Source: an uncultured Acetatifactor sp. (GTDB taxonomy: Bacteria; Bacillota; Clostridia; Lachnospirales; Lachnospiraceae). Taken from it: DNA of 22,012 bases. The position numbers and the translations under genes are program-made. Shown here piece by piece: positions 7,092 to 13,657 of this stretch; position 1 is the stretch's first letter; each line of letters starts with the position of its first letter. The stretch spans positions 1 through 22,012 of the forward strand of contig CAJUNZ010000046.1 in the NCBI GenBank assembly GCA_910587755.1, given 5' to 3'. The notes beneath the pieces were generated by a model. The model did not search any database. It was not told the DNA's origin and was given only the letters and a program-made list of their open reading frames with translations.

Positions 7092-7708
7092 GATATTTTC
7101 CTATGTTTGTGGACACGGAAGACCGGGAGATCCTGGTCTGCGGAGGGGGCGTGCATGCCCTGGAGAAACTGGAGAGACTGCAATCCTTTGGGGCCCGCAT
7201 GCGGGTTATCGCCGAAGAAATCTCCCCGGAGGTGGAGCGCTTTCCCGGCGTCAGCGTGGAGAAGCGGTGCTTTCAGGAGAGAGATTTGGATTCCTGGCCG
7301 GTGTTTGTGGTGGCGGCCCAGGACAGGGAGGAAAACGAAAGAATTGTGGGGATATGCAGAAAAAGGCATGTGCCTGTGAATGCGGTGGACATGCAGGATC
7401 TGTGTGACTTTATTTTCCCGGCCCTGATCACTTCAGAATCCCTGTGCGTGGGTATCAGCACCGGAGGAGTGTCCCCTGCCGTGGGGGTGGAGTTAAAGAG
7501 GAGGATAGGGGAGCAGATCCCGGACCGGGTGGATGAGATCCTGATGTGGATGGGAGAGCTTCGGGAAAGCCTGCGGGAGAGGGTGACGGAAAAAGAGCGG
7601 CTGAGGCAGATTCTCCGCAGAGCAGCAGGAGAGGCTCTCGCGGCAGGAAGACCCCTGTGTCAGGAGGAGACGGCACAGATTCTGGAATCTCTAAGGCCCT
7701 GGCCTTAG
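7088..7708 (+). CDS. Precorrin-2 dehydrogenase / siroheme synthase N-domain
   Basis: This 206-residue protein matches the Met8/CysG N-terminal family: RYFPMFVDTEDREILVCGGG at the start (NAD-binding GGG at 19-21), VNAVD with the conserved Asp101, and FPALITSESLCVGISTGGVSP before the helical C-terminal dimerisation region. The family oxidises precorrin-2 to sirohydrochlorin with NAD and, in bifunctional members, inserts iron to form siroheme. No uroporphyrinogen methyltransferase domain is fused, so precorrin-2 must come from genes elsewhere. It overlaps the ABC ATPase gene by four bases. Placement near the siroheme-type reductase at 1516-4083 suggests it supplies that cofactor; sirohydrochlorin could also feed cobalamin synthesis. 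Confidence 0.9.
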   Translation: MRYFPMFVDTEDREILVCGGGVHALEKLERLQSFGARMRVIAEEISPEVERFPGVSVEKRCFQERDLDSWPVFVVAAQDREENERIVGICRKRHVPVNAVDMQDLCDFIFPALITSESLCVGISTGGVSPAVGVELKRRIGEQIPDRVDEILMWMGELRESLRERVTEKERLRQILRRAAGEALAAGRPLCQEETAQILESLRPWP

Positions 7709-7779
7709 TCAGGGAATTTGAATCATAAGGTACTCACGGTTACTTTTACTCAAAATATCAGGAAGCCCAACTGGAAATC

Positions 7780-7788
7780 TGTTATAAT
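7780..7788 (+). promoter_or_regulatory. Extended -10 promoter for the AraC-type gene
   Basis: TGTTATAAT is a perfect TATAAT with an upstream TG, the extended -10 form. The position 17 bases upstream reads AGGAAG, so no -35 element is apparent. Transcription from here would give a leader of about 90 bases before the AraC-type start at 7885. The surrounding 7709-7884 gap shows no other gene. Confidence 0.55.
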
Positions 7789-7884
7789 CAATCTCACAGA
7801 ACAAGTCGTATCGGTACCGAAACAGACGTGGGAATGCAGGCTGTGTCAGCTATATTCTGATAATTCCTAAAAAGAGGTGGGGGC

Positions 7885-8178
7885 ATGAACAAGGCGGAGC
7901 TCCTTGCGGACGCGCTGGAGTATATGGAACAGCATTTGAATGATAACATAACCACAGAGAATGTGGCGGCAGCATGTTATTGTTCCAGGTCAACGCTGGA
8001 AAAACTGTTCCGCTATGTGAATCATATGTCAATCAGGGAATACCTGGTGCGAAGAAGGCTGACCCGGGCGGCGCGGGATATTATGAGCGAGCCGGACAGC
8101 GGGGAGAAAGAATATGCCGATTCCCTGGTGGAGAAAATCAGAAGCGGCAATCACGGATACGGCAAAGAGAAATTATGA
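7885..8178 (+). pseudogene. Truncated AraC-family regulator
   Basis: The 97-residue product begins as an AraC/XylS DNA-binding domain: ALEYMEQHLNDNITTENVAA, then CYCSRSTLEKLFRYVNHMS as the first helix-turn-helix, then IREYLVRRRLTRAARDIM as the linker helix. The second helix-turn-helix expected next (ILDIALDYGY... in relatives) is missing. After EPDSG the chain changes to EKEYADSLVEKIRSGNHGYG, which looks like the end of a larger effector domain, and stops. Other frames do not restore the missing part. The likely explanation is an internal deletion leaving a remnant, though a functional mini-regulator cannot be excluded. GAGGTGGGGGC precedes the start codon. Confidence 0.65.
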
Positions 8179-8211
8179 AATGAAGGTCTGAGGGGTCTAT
8201 GAGTTCGCACA

Positions 8212-8242
8212 AAAAACCGTCCTGCAATGCAGGGCGGTTTTT
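8212..8242. terminator. Bidirectional terminator between AraC-type and DUF1846 genes
   Basis: A 14-bp stem (AAAAACCGTCCTGC at 8212-8225 with GCAGGGCGGTTTTT at 8229-8242, one G-T pair) closes on a three-base loop AAT. It has A-runs on the left and T-runs on the right, so it can terminate transcription in both directions. It lies between two convergent genes. Confidence 0.93.
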
Positions 8243-8280
8243 ATAGTCTGTTCTGGCAGCTGAAAGCTCTGAGGAAGTTC

Positions 8281-9756
8281 TCAATAGCGTTTTCTGGTGT
8301 GCTGGATGGGCTCGCTGGTCAGGTCCACGCCCAGTTTTTTGAATATCTTTATGTCCACCTCAGAGAGCATTACCGAGGTGTGGGCCTGGCAGCCCCTGAG
8401 CCTGGGGAGCTGCTGCAGGGAGAGCTTTGCATTCTCGTCGCTGCAGGCGGCCAGGGACAGGGCGATTAAGACTTCATCCGTGTGAAGGCGGGGATTTTTG
8501 CCCCCAAGGTAGCGTACCTTCAGGTCCTGGATGGGCTCTATGGCTTCAGGTTTGATGAGCTTGATATTGTGCTCCACTCCCGCCAGGTATTTCAGGGCGT
8601 TCAGCAGCAGGGCGGCGGAAGTGCCCAGGAAATCGGAGGTCTTGGAGGTGATGATATGACCGTCCGCAAGCTCCATGGCAGCGGTGGGAACTCCCAGCTT
8701 TTCGGCCCGCTCCCTGGCGGCGGTGGTGACTTTTCTGTCCGCTGTGCTGATCTTGGCCTGTTTCATCAGCAGTTCAATCTTGTAGACCTCGTTCTCGGAG
8801 GCATCTTCCCGCACCACCTTGTTAAGGGCAGTGTAGTAGCGGCGGATGATCTCCATCCTGGAAGCCTCGCAGCAGGCCTCGTCGTCCATAATGCAGTTTC
8901 CGGCCATGTTGACGCCCATGTCCGTGGGAGACTTGTAGGGGTTTGTCCCATAGATCCCTTCAAAAATGGCGTTCAGCACCGGGAAAATCTCAATATCTCT
9001 GTTGTAATTTACCGTTGTCTCCCCGTAGGCCTCCAGGTGGAAGGGGTCAATCATATTGACATCGTTCAAGTCGGCTGTGGCGGCTTCATATGCCAGGTTG
9101 ATGGGATGCTTCAGGGGAATATTCCAGATGGGGAAGGTCTCAAACTTGGCATACCCGGCCTTGACTCCCCGCAGGTTGTCGTGGTAGAGCTGGGAGAGAC
9201 AGGTGGCCATTTTGCCGCTTCCCGGGCCGGGGGCTGTGATGACCACCAGCGGTCTGGAAGTTTTAATATAGTCGTTTTTCCCATAACCGTTCTCGCTGAC
9301 AATCAGGGGCACGTTGGCGGGATACCCTTCGATGGTGTAGTGGAGATATACCCGTATGTTCTTTTTCTCCAGCCGGGCCTTGAACTGATCCGCGCTGATC
9401 TGGCCCGTGTAGTGGGTGATTACCACACTGCCCACATACAGCCCCCGCTTCTGAAACTCTTCGTGCAGGCGCAGGACGTCCACGTCGTAGGTTATTCCCA
9501 GGTCCCCGTGGATCTTGTTCTTCTCTATATCTGCGGCACTGATGACAATCACGATCTCGGCGTATTCTGACAGCTGCATCAGCATCTGCAGCTTGGCGTC
9601 GGGGGCAAAGCCAGGGAGCACCCTGGAGGCATGATAGTCATCAAAGAGCTTTCCGCCAAATTCCAGGTACAGTTTGTCTCCAAACTGGGCAATGCGTTCC
9701 TTGATGTGTTCGGACTGAATTTTCAGGTACTTTGCGTTGTCAAAACCGATTTTCAT
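8281..9756 (-). CDS. DUF1846 domain-containing protein
   Basis: This 491-residue protein on the minus strand starts MKIGFDNAKYLKIQSEHIKE and matches the DUF1846 family, common in Firmicutes and of unknown function. It contains a P-loop-like segment APGPGSGKMATCLSQLY near residues 176-191 and conserved acidic and aromatic patches such as NMIDPFHLEAYG. Length is typical of the family. ATG at 9756 is preceded by AGAGG at suitable spacing; the in-frame upstream ATG would add 22 residues with no family resemblance. It is a single-gene unit, divergent from ftsH and convergent with the AraC-type remnant. It is probably cytosolic and a nucleotide-binding role is possible; neither is proven from sequence. 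Confidence 0.92.
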   Translation of the reverse strand: MKIGFDNAKYLKIQSEHIKERIAQFGDKLYLEFGGKLFDDYHASRVLPGFAPDAKLQMLMQLSEYAEIVIVISAADIEKNKIHGDLGITYDVDVLRLHEEFQKRGLYVGSVVITHYTGQISADQFKARLEKKNIRVYLHYTIEGYPANVPLIVSENGYGKNDYIKTSRPLVVITAPGPGSGKMATCLSQLYHDNLRGVKAGYAKFETFPIWNIPLKHPINLAYEAATADLNDVNMIDPFHLEAYGETTVNYNRDIEIFPVLNAIFEGIYGTNPYKSPTDMGVNMAGNCIMDDEACCEASRMEIIRRYYTALNKVVREDASENEVYKIELLMKQAKISTADRKVTTAARERAEKLGVPTAAMELADGHIITSKTSDFLGTSAALLLNALKYLAGVEHNIKLIKPEAIEPIQDLKVRYLGGKNPRLHTDEVLIALSLAACSDENAKLSLQQLPRLRGCQAHTSVMLSEVDIKIFKKLGVDLTSEPIQHTRKRY

Positions 9757-9822
9757 TGTCTGCCTCTTTCTGTGGTATGTTCTACAGTGTTTTGGGGAAC
9801 AACATTTCTGAATCACATGCAT

Positions 9823-9851
9823 ATTCTAACACAGAGTCTGCCATATTGGAA
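9823..9851 (-). promoter_or_regulatory. Candidate promoter for the DUF1846 gene
   Basis: Read on the minus strand, TGTTAGAAT gives an extended -10 (TAGAAT at 9823-9828) with TTCCAA 17 bases upstream (9846-9851). The -35 match is weak (three of six), so the call rests mainly on the extended -10 and on its position about 70 bases before the start codon. Confidence 0.5.
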
Positions 9852-9940
9852 GAAAAAATTTGGGAGTCCGCTTGGGCTTGCGGTCACGAAATTGTTTAGA
9901 AATCTTTAAGAGATAATTGGTATTTTTCACATTTCTGCTA

Positions 9941-9969
9941 TTGATTTATGATTTCTTACTATCTATAAT
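9941..9969 (+). promoter_or_regulatory. Sigma-A promoter of ftsH
   Basis: TTGATT (9941-9946), a 17-base spacer and a perfect TATAAT (9964-9969) form a strong housekeeping promoter. Transcription would begin near 9976, about 46 bases before the ftsH ATG at 10022. This rules out the longer reading frame that begins at 9917, upstream of the promoter. Confidence 0.88.
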
Positions 9970-10021
9970 ATACCTTGGCAGAGGAAGCCTGGGCTGGACA
10001 ACGGCCAGAAACGGAGTTGCG

Positions 10022-12307
10022 ATGGACAATCAAATGAACCAGTACGATAATGGCGGGGGATATAACAACGGGGGAAACGGCGGCCCGGGTGGTCCGGGCG
10101 GCGGAGGAGGCGGAAATCAGCCGCCCAGACGTCCCAATATTATGATGGTGCTTATGGCGCTTTTGAGCACCCTTCTGTTGATCTTTATGCTCTGGAACCT
10201 GATGTTCGGGGGCAGCGGGAACACCCAGGAGATGAGCTACACCAAGTTCCTGGAGCATCTTAGCGGGGGCAATGTGGAGACCGTGGAGGTCCAGAGCACC
10301 GGGCAGGTGCTGTTCCAGCTTAAAAACAGCGGCGGCGGGAAGGAGCCTTCTTCCACAGGGAGCTATCCTTTTTACGGAAATATGAAGGTGACTTACTCCA
10401 CCATTCTCATGGAGGACCTGGACACCCTGACGGCCCGTCTGGAGGAACAGGGCGTGGAGGGAAGCCGGGTGCTGAGCGATAATTCCGGGCGGATTCTGGA
10501 CATTCTGCTGTACGTGGTGCTGCCGGTGGTGCTGATGTGGATTCTTCTGGGAGTGGTTTTCCGGAAGATGGGCGGAGCCGGAGGCCCCATGGGCGTGGGC
10601 AAGAGCAATGCCAAAGTCTATGTGCAGAAGGAGACGGGGGTTACATTCAAGGACGTGGCCGGGGAGGATGAGGCCAAGGAGTCTTTGGTGGAGGTGGTGG
10701 ACTTTCTCCACAACCCCGGAAAATATGCCAGGATCGGCGCCAGGCTGCCCAAGGGAGCCCTTCTGGTGGGCCCTCCCGGAACGGGCAAGACGCTGCTGGC
10801 CAAGGCTGTGGCGGGGGAAGCCCATGTGCCCTTTTTCTCCCTCACAGGTTCTGACTTTATTGAGCTGTATGTGGGCGTGGGAGCCAGCCGGGTGCGGGAT
10901 CTCTTCCGGGAGGCCACCAAGAACGCCCCCTGCATTATCTTTATAGACGAGATCGACGCCATTGGACGGAGCAGGGATTCCAAGTACGGCGGGGGCAACG
11001 AGGAGAGGGAACAGACTCTGAACCAGCTGCTCTCGGAGATGGACGGATTTGACAGTTCCAAGGGAATTCTCATCCTGGGGGCCACCAACCGGCCGGAGAT
11101 TCTGGACAAGGCGCTGCTGCGCCCGGGGCGTTTTGACAGAAGGATTATAGTGGATAAGCCGGATCTGAAGGGCAGGGTGGAGATCCTGAAGGTTCACGCC
11201 AAGGATGTGAAGATGGATGAGACCGTGGATCTGGACGCCATCGCCCTGGCCACCAGCGGGGCCGTGGGCTCCGATCTGGCCAACATGATCAATGAGGCCG
11301 CCATCAACGCGGTGAAGATGGGCAGGGACTATGTGTGCCAGAAGGATCTGTTTGACGCCGTGGAAGTGGTTCTGGTGGGAAAAGAGAAGAAGGACCGCAT
11401 TATGAGCAGGGAGGAGCGCAGGATTGTGTCCTACCATGAGGTGGGGCATGCCCTGATCAGCGCTCTGCAGAAGAATTCCGAGCCGGTGCAGAAGATCACC
11501 ATTGTGCCCCGGACCATGGGAGCCCTGGGGTATGTGATGCATGTGCCGGAGGAGGAGAAGTACCTGAACACGGAGGCGGAGCTGCGGGATATGCTGGTGA
11601 GCCTGGTGGGCGGCCGGGCCGCGGAGGAAGTTGTCTTCGACACCGTCACCACAGGGGCGGCCAACGACATTGAGAAGGCCACCGACATTGCACGGAACAT
11701 GGTGACGCGCTACGGCATGAGCAGGAAATTCGGCCTGGTGGGCCTGGCCACGGTGGAGAGCCAGTACCTGGAGGGCAGGTCTGCCCTGAACTGCAGCGAC
11801 ACCACGGCGGCACAGATTGATGCGGAAGTGGTGGATATCCTGAAGGAGAGCTATGAGAAGGCCCTGGAACTGCTGCAGGAGAACAGGGAGCTGATGGATA
11901 AGCTGGCGGAATTCCTGATTGAGAAAGAGACCATCACCGGCAAGGAGTTTATGGCCATTTTCCGCAGGGAGAAAGGGATTCCTGAGCCTGTTAAGGAGGG
12001 GGAAGCTTCGTCTGCTTCCGGGAATGCCCCGGAGGAAGTTCCCGCCCCGGAAAAAAAGGAGGAAGAGACACCTGTGTCTGAGGAGGTTCTGGAAAGGGGC
12101 GCTGCTTTGGAGGAGACGGAAAAGGCTCAGGAGAGTCCTGTTCTTCCGGAAGAGGCGGCTCCTGCTTCTGGAGAGACGGAAGAGGCGGATCCCGCATCCG
12201 GAAAGACTGATGAGGGCGCTTCCAGCCAGCTGGGCCGGGAGGACAGCGCGCAGGATACGGAAGGGCCTCTCACAGGCAGATTTTCCAACGGAACATTGAT
12301 GCAGTAG
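10022..12307 (+). CDS. ftsH: ATP-dependent zinc metalloprotease FtsH
   Basis: This 761-residue membrane-bound AAA+ protease degrades membrane and regulatory proteins. A Gly/Asn-rich N-terminal stretch (10-32) precedes membrane helix 1 (about 41-62), an extracytoplasmic domain, helix 2 (about 159-180), the AAA module and the peptidase. The AAA module has Walker A GPPGTGKT (250-257), Walker B IIFIDE (305-310) and an SRH with ATNRPEILDKALLRPGRFD. The zinc motif is HEVGH (472-476), with a third ligand expected at D549. Most FtsH proteins have HEAGH, so Val is a small departure. The C-terminus carries an acidic Pro/Glu/Ala/Ser-rich tail of about 110 residues that looks disordered and is longer than usual. 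The start is set by the promoter at 9941-9969. Confidence 0.97.
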   Translation: MDNQMNQYDNGGGYNNGGNGGPGGPGGGGGGNQPPRRPNIMMVLMALLSTLLLIFMLWNLMFGGSGNTQEMSYTKFLEHLSGGNVETVEVQSTGQVLFQLKNSGGGKEPSSTGSYPFYGNMKVTYSTILMEDLDTLTARLEEQGVEGSRVLSDNSGRILDILLYVVLPVVLMWILLGVVFRKMGGAGGPMGVGKSNAKVYVQKETGVTFKDVAGEDEAKESLVEVVDFLHNPGKYARIGARLPKGALLVGPPGTGKTLLAKAVAGEAHVPFFSLTGSDFIELYVGVGASRVRDLFREATKNAPCIIFIDEIDAIGRSRDSKYGGGNEEREQTLNQLLSEMDGFDSSKGILILGATNRPEILDKALLRPGRFDRRIIVDKPDLKGRVEILKVHAKDVKMDETVDLDAIALATSGAVGSDLANMINEAAINAVKMGRDYVCQKDLFDAVEVVLVGKEKKDRIMSREERRIVSYHEVGHALISALQKNSEPVQKITIVPRTMGALGYVMHVPEEEKYLNTEAELRDMLVSLVGGRAAEEVVFDTVTTGAANDIEKATDIARNMVTRYGMSRKFGLVGLATVESQYLEGRSALNCSDTTAAQIDAEVVDILKESYEKALELLQENRELMDKLAEFLIEKETITGKEFMAIFRREKGIPEPVKEGEASSASGNAPEEVPAPEKKEEETPVSEEVLERGAALEETEKAQESPVLPEEAAPASGETEEADPASGKTDEGASSQLGREDSAQDTEGPLTGRFSNGTLMQ

Positions 12308-12310
12308 GCA

Positions 12311-12345
12311 GTCAGCCGTCACTGGTGCGGACAGTGACGGCTGAT
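12311..12345 (+). terminator. Strong hairpin after ftsH, weak T tract
   Basis: CAGCCGTCACTG (12313-12324) and CAGTGACGGCTG (12332-12343) pair perfectly over 12 bp, extended by T-A and G-T at the base, around a seven-base loop. Only ATTTC follows, so termination may be partial, leaving some read-through into the amidase gene. Confidence 0.6.
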
Positions 12346-12374
12346 TTCAGATTCTGGGGAAGGAGAGAGGTTTG

Positions 12375-13556
12375 ATGGGCGGGGGAACAAAGGAGAGAAA
12401 GAGCGTAAAGAGACTGGCGAAAACCGGGGCAGTGCTTCTGGCTGCGGCGCTGATGCTTGCGGGCTGCGGTCTGGAAGGGGAAGAACCTTCCCGGAGAGAG
12501 GTGCCGGAAGAAGCGGGGATATCTCCCTCTCCTGGCGGGGAATCCACCGCCGTACCAGGGCGGGGAGAATCCCAGGCCCCGGAGACTCCTGTTCCCGACG
12601 AAATGCCGGAAGCGGTGGGCACTGCCATTCCAGCAGAGACCCCGGAAGCGGTGGGCACAACCGTTCCAGCGGAGCCCCCGGAAGCGGTGAGCACAACCGT
12701 TCCAGCAGAGTCTCCGGAAGCTGTGGGTAGCACCATTCCTGCAGAGTCCCCGGAAGCGGTGGGCACTGCCGTTCCAGCGGAGCCCCCTGAAGCGGAGGGC
12801 ACCGCCGTTCCAGCGGAGCCCCCTGAAGCGGTGAGCACAACTGTTCCGGCAGAGAACCCGGAGGTGGTGAGCACCGCTGTTCCAGCAGTGGCACCGGAGG
12901 GATCGGCGGCCCTGCCGGGACAGAACGGCTTTGTGGTGGTTCTGGATCCGGGACACCAGAAGAAAGGAAACAGCGAGAAAGAGCCCGTGGGCCCTGGGGC
13001 CACGGAGACCAAGGCGAAGGTTTCCAGCGGAACCGCCGGGGCTGCCAGCGGGCTCAGCGAATATGAGCTGACCCTGACGGTGGCGCAGAAGCTGGAGGAG
13101 AAACTGACAGGACGGGGCTATCAGGTGATTATGGTCCGGACTACCCACGATGTGGATATCAGCAACAGCGAAAGGGCCCAGGTGGCCAACGACGCGCAGG
13201 CGGATGCCTTTATCCGCATTCACGCCAACGGTTCCGAGGACAGTTCCGTCCACGGCGCCATGACCATCTGCCAGACCGCCTCCAATCCCTACAATGGGGA
13301 TTACTATCAGGACAGCAGGGATCTGTCCGGCTATGTGCTGGAGGAGCTGGCGGCGGCCACCGGCTGCAAGAAGCGGAATGTCTGGGAGACAGATACCATG
13401 AGCGGCATCAACTGGTGCCAGGTTCCAGTGACCATTGTGGAGATGGGCTATATGTCAAATCCGGAGGAAGACCTCCTTATGGCCACGGAGGACTACCAGG
13501 ATAAAATAGCGGAAGGGATTGCCAACGGCATAGACAAGTTTCTGGGCCTTGAGTAG
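12375..13556 (+). CDS. N-acetylmuramoyl-L-alanine amidase lipoprotein with Pro/Glu repeats
   Basis: This 393-residue secreted lipoprotein has a signal peptide ending in lipobox LAGC (Cys31). Next comes a low-complexity linker containing eight tandem 12-residue repeats of the form PEAVGTTVPAEP (about residues 78-173), then an amidase_3 catalytic domain from about 185 to the end. Expected zinc ligands are visible: H194 in DPGHQ, a Glu in GLSEYEL, H283 in RIHAN and E356 in VEMGYMSN. The family cleaves the amide bond between N-acetylmuramic acid and L-alanine in peptidoglycan. The linker probably lets the enzyme reach through the wall from its membrane anchor. ATG 12375 follows AAGGAGAG; a TTG one codon earlier is less likely. 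Confidence 0.92.
   Translation: MGGGTKERKSVKRLAKTGAVLLAAALMLAGCGLEGEEPSRREVPEEAGISPSPGGESTAVPGRGESQAPETPVPDEMPEAVGTAIPAETPEAVGTTVPAEPPEAVSTTVPAESPEAVGSTIPAESPEAVGTAVPAEPPEAEGTAVPAEPPEAVSTTVPAENPEVVSTAVPAVAPEGSAALPGQNGFVVVLDPGHQKKGNSEKEPVGPGATETKAKVSSGTAGAASGLSEYELTLTVAQKLEEKLTGRGYQVIMVRTTHDVDISNSERAQVANDAQADAFIRIHANGSEDSSVHGAMTICQTASNPYNGDYYQDSRDLSGYVLEELAAATGCKKRNVWETDTMSGINWCQVPVTIVEMGYMSNPEEDLLMATEDYQDKIAEGIANGIDKFLGLE
12606..12893 (+). repeat. Eight tandem 36-bp coding repeats in amidase linker
   Basis: Eight in-frame 36-base units encode variants of PEAVGTTVPAEP, repeating at residues 78, 90, 102, 114, 126, 138, 150 and 162. The copies differ by substitutions, mainly Gly/Ser, Thr/Ala, Val/Ile and the last residue; the final unit is the most divergent. 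Near-identical repeats of this kind vary in number by slippage or recombination. Confidence 0.93.
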
Positions 13557-13657
13557 CGGACAGCAGGGAACCGGACAGAGGCGGGCCAGGAGAAACACTT
13601 CCGGGGAGACAGTTTGGCAGTGTTTTCGGAGAATCGGTCCGCCGGGAAAGGAGCGGC

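Noticed and set aside
9917..10021. N-terminal extension of FtsH with an extra hydrophobic segment
   Set aside because: It lies across and upstream of the strong promoter at 9941-9969, and FtsH proteins begin near the Gly-rich/membrane helix start, so ATG 10022 is correct.
9959..12322. 787-residue open frame on the minus strand across ftsH
   Set aside because: It mirrors the full ftsH gene, contains no recognisable domain and is His/Leu-rich as expected for an antisense shadow.
12312..13253. Repetitive minus-strand frames across the amidase linker
   Set aside because: The repeats come from the 36-bp coding units of the plus-strand amidase, which has a lipobox and catalytic residues; the minus frames have neither.
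13557..13657. Terminator or small RNA between amidase and uvrC genes
   Set aside because: Only a 7-bp inverted repeat with a loop of about 19 bases and no T tract is present, which is too weak to call.
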